Source: JAZNLR01 sp045579195
GTDB lineage: Bacteria; Bacillota; Clostridia; Christensenellales; CAMQZB01
DNA: 19,838 nucleotides
Direction of reading: 5' to 3'
NCBI GenBank assembly: GCA_045579195.1
Contig: JAZNLR010000080.1
Location: 1 to 19,838, forward strand
A model generated the notes under the pieces. The model did not search any database and had not been told where the DNA came from. It worked only from the letters and a program-made list of their open reading frames with translations. The position numbers were made by a program, and so were the translations under genes. Position 1 is the first letter of the stretch. Each line of letters begins with the position of its first letter. Of the stretch, positions 6,913-14,686 are shown one piece after another.

Positions 6913-7782
6913 TTATTCGGATAATTTCCGTATAATTTCTTTTGCATACTCCTCTGCAATGTTCACAGAGGTAAATTTCTGTGCTGTCTTAAAAAAGGCG
7001 TTGGAATTGACCTCGCAAAGAACGGGGTTGCCGTCCTCTCCAAAGAGAAGGTCCACCCCGCAGTACGTCAAGTTGAGCTCCTTTGCAGCTTTTTCAGCCG
7101 CCTCTAAAAACGCCCTAGGCGGATCGATCGCTTCTCCGACGCCACCAAGCTCAATGTTGGATCGAAAATCGGTTTCAGACTTTCGTAACATCGCCGCAAT
7201 CGCACGTCCTCCGACGACGATCACCCGAACGTCCTTGCCGTAGCTCGACGAAACGAGCTCCTGATAGATATGGCGTTTATATTTTAGATTCTCACGAAGG
7301 GTGGAAAGTTCCTTGCGGTCGTTTGCCAAGTAGACCTGTGCACCAAGCGAGCCGAAAGCCTCCTTCACCACCATTGGGAAGGAAATGGTCGCACAGACGC
7401 GATCCAAAAAACTGTCCTCCTTCGGCGCACGGTACATCAACGGCGAGCTGACCGTTTTCGGAATGCGAACGACACCGGAAAGCGCGATGTACGTCTGCAT
7501 CTTATCGTCGCAGAGTTCAATGGCACGCGCGGAGTTAAACAGACGGTATCCTGCTTTTTCCAGCATATAGGCAATGTGGATGTCCTTGTCGAGATAGATG
7601 ATAAAATCCGTTTCCCCAACGGCGCTTTGAATGCCTTCTTCAGTCAAATGCACGGGCAGCTGCCCGTTGTTCATCACCGAAACTGAAACGCCGAGCTTGG
7701 AAAACGCCTGAGTCAATGACTCAATCTGATGATTGACCCCTTCGGATCGATAAAACGCGTTGTGAATGATCGTCCCTTTCAC
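6913..7782 (-). CDS. RimK-like ATP-grasp ligase, substrate unknown
   Basis: This 289-residue enzyme has a small N-terminal domain (about 1-90, starting KGTIIHNAFY) and an ATP-grasp domain. Visible ATP-grasp elements are FPMVVKEAFGSLGAQVYLA (nucleotide-binding lysine and loop), YGKDVRVIVVGGRAIAAMLR, RSNIELGG, and the metal-binding end GVDLLFGEDGNPVLCEVNSN with Glu and Asn. This pattern is nearest RimK, which adds glutamate or other amino acids to a carboxyl group of a protein or small molecule through an acyl-phosphate. The start is GTG with AGGAG eight bases upstream; it follows the M28 peptidase by 12 bp. The true substrate is unknown. A peptide or cofactor ligase role is inference from the fold. 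Confidence 0.85.
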   Translation of the reverse strand: MKGTIIHNAFYRSEGVNHQIESLTQAFSKLGVSVSVMNNGQLPVHLTEEGIQSAVGETDFIIYLDKDIHIAYMLEKAGYRLFNSARAIELCDDKMQTYIALSGVVRIPKTVSSPLMYRAPKEDSFLDRVCATISFPMVVKEAFGSLGAQVYLANDRKELSTLRENLKYKRHIYQELVSSSYGKDVRVIVVGGRAIAAMLRKSETDFRSNIELGGVGEAIDPPRAFLEAAEKAAKELNLTYCGVDLLFGEDGNPVLCEVNSNAFFKTAQKFTSVNIAEEYAKEIIRKLSE

Positions 7783-7794
7783 GGTTTTTTCTCC

Positions 7795-9165
7795 TCAGGA
7801 TCGGCGGTCCGAATCATCCCCGAGATCAAAGATGTCGTCCCCCAGTTTTTCATTACGGAAGCCCTTCTCCTCAAATTCCGAACCGAAGACGGAATCGTCT
7901 CCTTTTCGAACGCGGTCATCATTCACCTCGTCACGCCCGAAGCAAGAGCGGTCAGTTTCGGGAACTTCTTTTTTATACTTTCTCATCAGCAAGAAGTACG
8001 CAAGCGTAGCAATGCCGATCGCGATCAAGGTTGCTCCGAACGCGGTATACTTGCTGTAAAAGAATGCGTAATTTTTGCGCTCTGCCTTTGCCTGTTTTGC
8101 CATGGCAAGGAACCCGTCGTTCAAGATAGCGCTTTTCACGATTTCGGCAACTTCGTTCAAGTTTTCACTCACAGTCTTCTTTCCGTACATCCGTTCTAGG
8201 TCAGCAACGGTGTCCATCGACGTGTGAATGACGTTGGTATGCGAATCCGACTCCAGAACGCCCAGATAAAGGTCACTTTCCCACTGATAGCGCATTAAGA
8301 GTACGCTGTTGATGCCCGCATTTTGGAAACTCGAATTGTCGCTCATCTGACCAACGTGAGAGTACGGCGTGTTGGCAAGCTGCGAGAACGCCTGAAGGCG
8401 CTTGTTCTGGGGTGCACCGCGCAACGTTCCACCAACCGAGGCCGAAACGTTGAGGAAGAACTCCTCGTGAACGGTCTCATAGTCCTCTGCATAAACGTAG
8501 AGGTGATCTCCTGCCGCGATGCAGTCAAGATTGATGAACAGCAACGTGTTTTCGATCTCGTCTTCAGTCATCGTCGAAACCATGCTCTCAGAGCCGAGCG
8601 CACCGCGCTCTTCTGCACCAAACGCCGCAAAGATAAGGTCGAACGGCAAGTCTACGTCCTTGAACTGATAAGCAAGCCAAAGAAGGACCGCAACGCTTCC
8701 GCCATTGTCATATGCCCCGTGCGATTCGACGGCTGTGTCCCCTGCAGAAATGCCGAAGACGTTGTCATAATGAGCACCGATGATAATGCGACTCTTGATA
8801 ATGCGACTCTGTGAGAGATTGCTTCTCGACGGGCGCATTGCGACGACGTTTTGGGAGAGCCCCGAACGCTGTGCCATTTCGGATGTGTAAAGATAGTGAA
8901 AATCCTTGACAAATCCTTCAGAATAATAAGGCGTATAGCCGTAAGATTCAAAAGTTTCCGCGATCCAGAGTGCAGCTGCACGTTCGGAAGTTGAACCCGA
9001 CGTTCTATTCGGGTTGGAATTCACAAATTCCGAATAGAGCGCGTAAAGCGAGTCATTTTCTACGCGCGCTATGCTACTTTCTGCTGCAGCGTCTTTCTGT
9101 GGGACAGCAATCACACCGAATGTGAGACAGAGGATCAACGTGACAATCAAAATGCGTTTCATCAT
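7795..9165 (-). CDS. Membrane-anchored M28 family zinc aminopeptidase
   Basis: This 456-residue predicted exported zinc peptidase has an N-terminal signal peptide (about 1-28). The two-zinc M28 set is visible: GAHYD (His132), AYDNGG (Asp153, bridging), AFGAEERG (Glu185 and Glu186, catalytic base and ligand), NLDCIA (Asp214) and IHTSMDT (His314). A membrane helix at about 373-394 is followed by a charged tail rich in Asp and Glu. The enzyme would thus sit outside the cell, held by its C-terminal helix, with the tail in the cytoplasm. Two ATG codons open the gene; the second (9162) has the better spacing from GGAGG. An in-frame 15-bp tandem duplication lies just before His132. The peptide substrate is unknown. 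Confidence 0.9.
   Translation of the reverse strand: MMKRILIVTLILCLTFGVIAVPQKDAAAESSIARVENDSLYALYSEFVNSNPNRTSGSTSERAAALWIAETFESYGYTPYYSEGFVKDFHYLYTSEMAQRSGLSQNVVAMRPSRSNLSQSRIIKSRIIIGAHYDNVFGISAGDTAVESHGAYDNGGSVAVLLWLAYQFKDVDLPFDLIFAAFGAEERGALGSESMVSTMTEDEIENTLLFINLDCIAAGDHLYVYAEDYETVHEEFFLNVSASVGGTLRGAPQNKRLQAFSQLANTPYSHVGQMSDNSSFQNAGINSVLLMRYQWESDLYLGVLESDSHTNVIHTSMDTVADLERMYGKKTVSENLNEVAEIVKSAILNDGFLAMAKQAKAERKNYAFFYSKYTAFGATLIAIGIATLAYFLLMRKYKKEVPETDRSCFGRDEVNDDRVRKGDDSVFGSEFEEKGFRNEKLGDDIFDLGDDSDRRS
8781..8810. repeat. In-frame 15-bp tandem duplication in the M28 gene
   Basis: The unit TGATAATGCGACTCT occurs twice with no gap and no mismatch. It is 15 bp, so the frame is kept. On the coding strand it produces the doubled peptide SRIIK/SRIII at about residues 120-129, directly before the zinc-binding GAHYD strand. 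Confidence 0.95.
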
Positions 9166-9174
9166 TTCCCCTCC

Positions 9175-9765
9175 TTACAGCACCATCAGAACGTTGAACA
9201 CGAGGTTAAACGCCAAATAAGGAAGCGCCATCGAGCGAAGCACCAACGCAGAATGTCCTTTTTGAACGTAACAACGGTTCATATAGAGAAAAAACGGAAT
9301 CATCGCAAGGACGGAGGCAAAGAGCTCAAAGCTCATCAACCCAATTCCGAGCATAATGTTCGAAGGCAAAAGATAGAGCAACGAAAGCAACCCTTGGATG
9401 AGATTTGCACCGATCATAAACACACGCAAGTTCCGAACAAACTCCCATTTCGTAAACGGAAGAGTGAACAACGAGAAACGGAACGCGAGGTTGTAATAAA
9501 TAATCGCAACGATTTCAAACGAAAACCACGCCACAACCGCAGAGGAAATGTGCATCGCGATGCGCATCGCAACACCACCCGAAAGAAGAATCCCCATCAT
9601 CTCCGACAGCATTGCCGCCGTTTCATTCATAGACAGTTCGCCCATCATCCACTGCGCGGGGATAAACGAGCAGATCAAAAAGAAGATCACGTATCCATAC
9701 GGGATCTTTAAAATCGGCGATTTCCCCTCTCGCACTTTGACGAATTGCATTTCCTGATATAACAT
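9175..9765 (-). CDS. Multi-pass membrane protein of unknown function
   Basis: I do not recognise this 196-residue protein with confidence. It begins with a short polar stretch (about 1-22) containing the basic segment VREGKSP, then shows about five hydrophobic segments, near residues 24-42, 58-90, 112-135, 140-160 and 175-196. The layout recalls small Yip1-like membrane proteins, but that is only an impression. It lies 9 bp before the M28 peptidase gene and 40 bp after holA, in one transcript. The ATG has AAAGGA at good spacing; the next Met (residue 6) has its site too close. A role with the surface peptidase is possible but only inferred from adjacency. Confidence 0.75.
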   Translation of the reverse strand: MLYQEMQFVKVREGKSPILKIPYGYVIFFLICSFIPAQWMMGELSMNETAAMLSEMMGILLSGGVAMRIAMHISSAVVAWFSFEIVAIIYYNLAFRFSLFTLPFTKWEFVRNLRVFMIGANLIQGLLSLLYLLPSNIMLGIGLMSFELFASVLAMIPFFLYMNRCYVQKGHSALVLRSMALPYLAFNLVFNVLMVL

Positions 9766-9805
9766 AGATGTTCCTTTGGGACATGTTCTGCCCCGTTTTG
9801 CAAAT

Positions 9806-10759
9806 TTATAAATTCAAAAGCCCAACCACGGCATCACGTACAGCGGTTTCAGGAGCAATGACAAAGGTTTTGACCTTCTTTTCCAGTGCAGCAATGAGAT
9901 CAACGCCTGCTTTGAGCTGACGCTTTGTGTACCGCGCAGCACTCTCACGTGCTTTCTTGACAGCAAATTCCTTAACACGAAAGACCTTCGCAAGTTCTGC
10001 AGAAGGAGCGTTGGACAGCGCGGAAAACAGCATCCTGCGAAACTGGTGGTACATCGAGATGAGAAGAAGATTGGGATTTTCTCCACGCACCAGAAGGGCC
10101 TCACAAAGAGAGAGAGCCTGCTCGTGCTTTCTTGCGACGATGGCAGACGTCAAATCAAACACGACAGCTTCCGTGTCTTTGGTGACAAGCTCATCGATCG
10201 CCTCTTTTGAAACCGTTCCACGAGCAACGTAAGCGCAGAGTTTTTCAGTCTCCACCGAGATCCTCTGCATATCGCTCGCACAGATCTCACAAAGATAGCG
10301 CGCTTCTGTCTGCCCGATCTGAACTCCTTTGCTTGCGGCGGTCGCAATTACCCAACGGGTCAGAATTGGAAGCTCTTCCTTATTGCAATCCACATTTGTC
10401 AACGCAAGCTTGGACAGTTCCGACTTCTTTGCGTTGACCACAATGAAAACGTTGGCAGAGTTCGGGTCCTCAAGGTACGCCTTCACCTCAGCCGCTTCCT
10501 TTGCAGAAGGATACCACTCGCGCACCAATGTAATGCGCTTCTCACTCATAAACGGCAGAGAGTTGAGCGCAGCGGAAAGCGCATTCACTTCCACATCTAC
10601 CCCTTCAAACGCAGTGTCATTGAGGTCCGGAAATTCAATGTTCGCGGCGGCTTTGATGAGCGCAACCGCGCGCGCACGGAAAAACGCGTCTTCTCCCTCA
10701 ATGAGATAAGACGTCTCAACCGAACTTTTCAGGCTCTCTTTTAACTGCGAAAACTTCAA
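9806..10759 (-). CDS. holA: DNA polymerase III delta subunit
   Basis: The 317-residue product has the three-part HolA layout. It begins KFSQLKESLKS and then YLIEGEDAFFRARA, the degenerate nucleotide-site strand of the clamp-loader delta fold. A middle segment has LTRWVIATAASKGVQIGQ and YLCEICASDMQRISVETEKL, typical of delta, and the C-terminal helical collar domain follows. Delta opens the beta clamp in the clamp loader. A GTG at 10780 overlaps the comEC stop in the same frame, but the TTG at 10759 has GGAGAG six bases before it and gives the usual family N-terminus, so I prefer TTG. comEC followed by holA is a common order in Bacillota. Confidence 0.92.
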   Translation of the reverse strand: MKFSQLKESLKSSVETSYLIEGEDAFFRARAVALIKAAANIEFPDLNDTAFEGVDVEVNALSAALNSLPFMSEKRITLVREWYPSAKEAAEVKAYLEDPNSANVFIVVNAKKSELSKLALTNVDCNKEELPILTRWVIATAASKGVQIGQTEARYLCEICASDMQRISVETEKLCAYVARGTVSKEAIDELVTKDTEAVVFDLTSAIVARKHEQALSLCEALLVRGENPNLLLISMYHQFRRMLFSALSNAPSAELAKVFRVKEFAVKKARESAARYTKRQLKAGVDLIAALEKKVKTFVIAPETAVRDAVVGLLNL

Positions 10760-10776
10760 TGTGCTCTCTCCATTTT

Positions 10777-12897
10777 TCACGCATTTTCTCTTCCAAGCAT
10801 TATACCATCTTTCACGATATATTGCAAGCGACCAAATGCATTTAGAACAAAACCGTTTTCGGAGACGTACTTGCCGGGATACGGCGAAATGACCGCCTTT
10901 GCAAAGAAGAAAGAGCAGTCTAGATTCCCGTTGTCCGTATAAATTATATCCGCATTTGGTGAGAGAATTGCGATATTTTCAAGGTCATTTTGCGTAATTT
11001 CAACGAGTTTGAGTAAATGGATGCCGTAAAATGAGATTTTTAAGCCATCTTCCACCCATGTAAACGTCAGCGGCCCGACGGTTTCATTCCCATTCAAAAC
11101 AACGGTGTGCCGAACGTCCGCCGCCTCTTTGACGTACGCTTCATAGAGCTTTGAGAACTCCGTCTCCTCCGCAAAGATGAGGGTCGTGTTCTTCAAGCGC
11201 TCCGCGCGCAAGACAGAAAGGTCAAAATCGCGGGATGTGTTTCCAACAAAGAGATATCCATCCCCGTTTTCATCCGTGAAAATAACGGTTTCTTCCAGTT
11301 CAGAACAAAAGACGATGCTGTTTTTCTCACAGGGCTTCACGGCCTCCCCGACCGTTACGAAAAGAAAGATCGCAGAAAGAACGCACGTTACGATCACCCT
11401 CGTCTTCCCCGCTGCCAAAAATGCACGCGAGAGAAAGAATAGCAGAACCATCGCAAGAACCGTCCCAGCAAACCCAAACGCGACGGGAATCACGGGAAGC
11501 GTGTTTGCGGAAAAGTTTGCAACGAAGGAAAGAATGCTCAACAAAACGTCAGGAACAACGAGAAGAACGCTTGCCGCAGGAAAAACGAACGAAACCGCAA
11601 GCACCAAGAACAGCACGGTGAAGGCGGCGGACACAAGCGGAATCGCAATGACGTTCACGAGAAAGGAAAAGATGGGAATTTCTTTGATGGAAAACGCAAG
11701 GATGGGAATCATTGCGAGCGTCACGGAAAGGGACGCGCTCAGCGACGAGGAGAGAAATGTACCCAAGCCGCGCAAGGCATGCCGAATGGACGCAGAAAAC
11801 AGCGCAAGGCCGTAAATTGCGGAAAAGGACATCAAGAATCCGAGGTCGAACGCATAGAGCGGACGAACGCACAGGATGAGGATCATCGCAACCGAGGCGG
11901 ATGAGAGAAGGTCACTCTTTGCAAAGAAGATTCTCCCTGCAAGGAGAACAGAAACCATAATGCAGGCGCGCAAAACAGAGGGTGAAAAACCGCACAGCGC
12001 AGCATAGGCAAAAGAAGCAAGTGTGATGAGGAAAAATGTTGCAACGCGATGCACGCGAAGGCGCTTGCAAAGCGCAAGAAAAATCGCGGAAACAAAACCG
12101 ACGTGAAGACCGGAAACGGCAAAGACGTGTGCGATTCCGCCGCGGGAAAATGCCTCTTTCGAAAGGGAGGAGAGCTCACTTTTGTCCCCAAACAAAAGCG
12201 CGGATGCAAGTGCTTTTCCACCTTTGGAAAAGCCTGTTTCCAAGAGTATGTCCGCCTTCTTTCGGATGCTTTGTACAAGGTTGAGCTCCCCTTCCACGAC
12301 GAAGACATCAAAGGCATCCACCGTCCCCGTTGCAACAAGGCGATGCTTATAGGCATATGTGTTGATGCGCGAAGTATTGACGATTTCGTTTGGATAGAGC
12401 GTTCCGTTAAAGCTGACGTGATTGCCAATGTCCACAGAGAGACCGACGTCGGCATAGTCGATCATCAAAACGCTCGCTCTGCCGGAAAGCTCATGCGTTT
12501 CCCCTGTTTCCCCAGTCACAACAACGTCTTCCAAAATGACGGAGAACTTTATTCCGTCAAACGTCGGAAGCTCCGCAACCGTTCCCATAATGCGCCCGGA
12601 AAGAACCTCGCTTTCCCCGACCCGTTTCTCCTCTGCGGCAAACAAAACACCACCCAAAAGAAAACAGATCGCCGCCAGAACAATGGAGAAAACACGAGGT
12701 TTTAAAACCTCCGAAAAGCGAATGCGGTTCTCTTTTGCAAGCGCGAAAGAATACGCCGCAAAGAGCGCGAAAATCACGAAAAACGCAAGTAGAAACAAAG
12801 CATTTTCAGCACGTTTCCCAAAATAGGAAAATGCGATTCCGGAAAGCAACGAAATCGCACATAAAAAGAGTATTCGTTTGTTAAACCAACCGATCAC
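10777..12897 (-). CDS. comEC: ComEC/Rec2 DNA-uptake channel with non-catalytic C-terminal domain
   Basis: This 706-residue membrane protein is the DNA-translocation channel of transformation. An N-terminal pair of helices and a soluble beta domain (about 90-200, DUF4131/OB-like) precede the Competence domain (about 215-490), with the signature LLFGDKSELSS, GGIAHVFAVSGLHVGF (253-268) and FSPSVLRACIM. Residues 521-706 take the place of the metallo-beta-lactamase nuclease domain of many ComEC proteins, but I see no HxHxDH or later metal ligands. It starts with GTG and overlaps the upstream hydrolase stop by 4 bp (GTGA), with a weak ribosome site, suggesting coupling. No other late competence gene is in the window, so functional competence is not shown. 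Confidence 0.92.
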   Translation of the reverse strand: MIGWFNKRILFLCAISLLSGIAFSYFGKRAENALFLLAFFVIFALFAAYSFALAKENRIRFSEVLKPRVFSIVLAAICFLLGGVLFAAEEKRVGESEVLSGRIMGTVAELPTFDGIKFSVILEDVVVTGETGETHELSGRASVLMIDYADVGLSVDIGNHVSFNGTLYPNEIVNTSRINTYAYKHRLVATGTVDAFDVFVVEGELNLVQSIRKKADILLETGFSKGGKALASALLFGDKSELSSLSKEAFSRGGIAHVFAVSGLHVGFVSAIFLALCKRLRVHRVATFFLITLASFAYAALCGFSPSVLRACIMVSVLLAGRIFFAKSDLLSSASVAMILILCVRPLYAFDLGFLMSFSAIYGLALFSASIRHALRGLGTFLSSSLSASLSVTLAMIPILAFSIKEIPIFSFLVNVIAIPLVSAAFTVLFLVLAVSFVFPAASVLLVVPDVLLSILSFVANFSANTLPVIPVAFGFAGTVLAMVLLFFLSRAFLAAGKTRVIVTCVLSAIFLFVTVGEAVKPCEKNSIVFCSELEETVIFTDENGDGYLFVGNTSRDFDLSVLRAERLKNTTLIFAEETEFSKLYEAYVKEAADVRHTVVLNGNETVGPLTFTWVEDGLKISFYGIHLLKLVEITQNDLENIAILSPNADIIYTDNGNLDCSFFFAKAVISPYPGKYVSENGFVLNAFGRLQYIVKDGIMLGRENA

Positions 12898-13619
12898 AGC
12901 TCGTAAGTCTCCATTTCACAGACCAAGATCGCGCGCTCGGAAAGCGTCTTTACCTCGGTTGCAATTTCCTCTTCAAAATCGGGGCGCGGATGGGACAAAA
13001 ACACCTTCTTTTTTCCGTCACCCCCAAGCATCACAGCCTGTCTTGCAGAGAGCTGAGGCGTTTTTTCCGTGAGAGCGCTGTGCGGAAACGCCGCATTCGC
13101 CAAAATGCAGTCTGCTTCCTTTGCCGCCTCTGCAATCTTTTCGTTCCATCTGCTGTCCGCTGTGTAATAAAGGGTTCTTTCCCCATTCGCAATGCAAACA
13201 CCGAAGCACGGAACGGGATGCTGACAGGGGACGAAGGAAAGGGTGAGTGCGCCAACCGAAGCAACCGTCTTTTCATCCACGAAATGCACGCAAAAAGCGG
13301 GACTTCTCAAAAGGGGTTCATAGGCAGGATTTTCTCCGCACGGAACAAAGAGCTCCACGGGCGCTTTGAGATCTCCCAATGTATACGCCTGCTCCAGGGC
13401 GTACTGCAAAACGCCAAGGTCGGCAGAGTGATCTCCGTGAAAATGACTGATCACAACGCAAGAGAGCGAAGTCGGAGCACAAAAATTCAAAAGACGCCCA
13501 AACGAGCCACTTCCCGCATCCAAAAGGACGCGCTGCCCTTCACTTTCCAGCAAGAAGGAAGACGTCCCTCCCCCAACGCGCGGAAAAGGCCCGTATTTTC
13601 CAAGAACAGTCAATTTCAA
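12894..13619 (-). CDS. Metallo-beta-lactamase fold hydrolase (YhfI/RNase Z-like)
   Basis: This 241-residue soluble enzyme has the two-zinc MBL signature HFHGDHSAD (59-67), a third ligand in CQHPVP, the bridging Asp in YTADSR and a late His in VFLSHPRPD. Its N-terminus, LTVLGKYGPFPRVGGGTSSFLL, is like the Bacillus YhfI and RNase Z branch rather than glyoxalases. Length fits YhfI (about 244). Its substrate is unknown: phosphodiester bonds in cyclic nucleotides or RNA are possible for this branch. The TTG start overlaps the ECF S-component stop as TTGA, with AAGGAG upstream, and its own stop overlaps the comEC start. It might supply the metal-dependent nuclease activity missing from ComEC, but this is speculation. 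Confidence 0.87.
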   Translation of the reverse strand: MKLTVLGKYGPFPRVGGGTSSFLLESEGQRVLLDAGSGSFGRLLNFCAPTSLSCVVISHFHGDHSADLGVLQYALEQAYTLGDLKAPVELFVPCGENPAYEPLLRSPAFCVHFVDEKTVASVGALTLSFVPCQHPVPCFGVCIANGERTLYYTADSRWNEKIAEAAKEADCILANAAFPHSALTEKTPQLSARQAVMLGGDGKKKVFLSHPRPDFEEEIATEVKTLSERAILVCEMETYEL

Positions 13620-14137
13620 AATCGCAAAATCTCCTTTTTGATTCGTTCAATTTTGTCCATCCCCAACGAAAGGCAGACAACTGTTGCAAGAACGGCGCTA
13701 AAGAACACCTGCAACACATTCATAAAAATTGAAACCGCCGCTGCAGCAAAGCTTCCAGTGAGAATTGCTTCCGCAAAGAAATACCCGCCGACAACGACGA
13801 AAAATGCCGCAAGGCTCACTATGCAAAGTGCGCGAAAAAGCCCTTTCCTTCCCATTTCAAAACGGCGCAAGATCAGCCAGCTGACAAGCGCAAGAGCGCC
13901 TTTGATCACAAGCGTGAACGGCGCAAACACGGCATACCCCAAAAAGACATCTGCAAGGAGAGATCCAATTGCAGCAGCGGGGATCGCACCGGCGCCCAAA
14001 AAGAGCGCGGAAAGAAAGATCACAGAATCTCCAAGATGCACGTACCCCAAGCCTCCTGGGATGGGCAACGACAACATCGTCAAAGCACAGATGAGAGCCG
14101 TAAACAAGCCGATAAAAACGATTTTTCGAAGAGACAT
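13616..14137 (-). CDS. ECF transporter S component (substrate unknown)
   Basis: This 173-residue membrane protein has about six hydrophobic segments and the S-component signature after the first helix: LSLPIPGGLGYVHLGDSVIFLSALFLG (about 22-48), then IPAAAIGSLLADVFLGYAVFAPFTLVIKG. These proteins bind a vitamin or precursor and pair with shared EcfA/EcfT energy subunits coded elsewhere. The sequence looks nearest the family of HmpT and riboflavin/thiamin-precursor components, but the substrate cannot be fixed. The ATG at 14137 has GAGGA upstream and lies downstream of a good promoter; a longer reading frame to 14197 would start inside the -35 box, so it is rejected. It is the first gene of the long minus-strand operon. 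Confidence 0.88.
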   Translation of the reverse strand: MSLRKIVFIGLFTALICALTMLSLPIPGGLGYVHLGDSVIFLSALFLGAGAIPAAAIGSLLADVFLGYAVFAPFTLVIKGALALVSWLILRRFEMGRKGLFRALCIVSLAAFFVVVGGYFFAEAILTGSFAAAAVSIFMNVLQVFFSAVLATVVCLSLGMDKIERIKKEILRF

Positions 14138-14168
14138 TTTTTCATCATCCTCACAAGTTGATACGCTT

Positions 14169-14197
14169 ATTTTACCACCACGAAAAAGAAGTTGCAA
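14169..14197 (-). promoter_or_regulatory. Promoter of the ECF-comEC-holA-punA operon
   Basis: On the minus strand there is TTGCAA (14192-14197), a 17-base spacer and TAAAAT (14169-14174), with TGG just before the -10 giving an extended -10. Transcription would begin near 14162, about 25 bases before the ECF ATG. Confidence 0.75.
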
Positions 14198-14234
14198 CTG
14201 TTTGCCATCATTTTTACAAAATGCTCAAAATCCT

Positions 14235-14274
14235 CTGCCAAAAATAAAAAAATGGCACAGTTTTCACCGCGCCA
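14235..14274 (-). terminator. Terminator of the XRE gene; copy 1 of a 40-bp repeat
   Basis: Read on the minus strand, GGCGCGGT pairs with ACTGTGCC around a GAAA tetraloop, followed by a T-run (ATTTTTTTATTTTTGG). Two pairs are G-U on this strand and would be A-C mismatches on the other, which fixes the direction. It begins 6 bases after the XRE stop. A second copy with one base changed is at 15168-15207. Confidence 0.9.
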
Positions 14275-14280
14275 CAAAAA

Positions 14281-14574
14281 TCAATGATTCAATTTTTGAA
14301 AATCTAAAACAAGAACCGAAAGATGTGAAATCTGTTCATCGGTAAGGCCGCTCACATCTATCGTTCTATTCGAGTCAAGCCCTAACAACCTGTCCGTTGA
14401 AACACAAAAAAACTTTGCAATTCTAACGAGCATCTCAATAGACGGCAAGACATTGTCGTTTTCCCAATTGGAAACACATTGTTTTGTCACCCCGATGATT
14501 TTCGCAAACTCAACTTGATTGAGGCCGCGTAGAAGTCGCAATTCTTTTATGTTTTCATTTAACGTTTTTCCCAT
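14281..14574 (-). CDS. XRE-family helix-turn-helix regulator
   Basis: This 97-residue protein has an N-terminal HTH_3 domain (about 1-65): IKELRLLRGLNQVEFAKIIG, VTKQCVSNWENDNVLPS (recognition helix), then LVRIAKFFCVSTDRLLG, all typical of small Cro/CI-like repressors. The remaining 30 residues (ISHLSVLVLDFQK) may form a dimerisation helix. I chose the ATG at 14574 because AAGG lies nine bases before it; an ATG at 14583 directly abuts that site. It is divergent from a zinc-finger membrane protein gene, with a shared 100-bp promoter region, so it likely controls that gene and itself. The target ligand is unknown. The pair is flanked by the 40-bp terminator repeats. Confidence 0.9.
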   Translation of the reverse strand: MGKTLNENIKELRLLRGLNQVEFAKIIGVTKQCVSNWENDNVLPSIEMLVRIAKFFCVSTDRLLGLDSNRTIDVSGLTDEQISHLSVLVLDFQKLNH

Positions 14575-14600
14575 AAACTTCATCCTTCAAACTATTTTTC

Positions 14601-14651
14601 AAATACTATTATAAATAAACAGTTGACTTCATAAAAATACTATGGTATATT
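14601..14651. promoter_or_regulatory. Divergent promoter region between the XRE and zinc-finger genes
   Basis: On the plus strand TTGACT (14623-14628), a 17-base spacer and TATATT (14646-14651), preceded by TGG, form a good promoter for the zinc-finger gene. On the minus strand a consensus TATAAT (14608-14613) serves the XRE gene, with a weak -35. The direct repeat AAATACTAT occurs at 14601-14609 and 14635-14643, and ATAC/GTAT arms surround the edge of the plus-strand -10. These are candidate XRE operators. Confidence 0.6.
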
Positions 14652-14686
14652 AAAAATAGACTAATCGATAAGGAGATTATTTACAA

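Noticed and set aside
12990..14345. Long open frame on the plus strand (451 residues)
   Set aside because: It runs antisense through the MBL gene, the ECF gene, a promoter and a terminator, and has a low-complexity basic composition.
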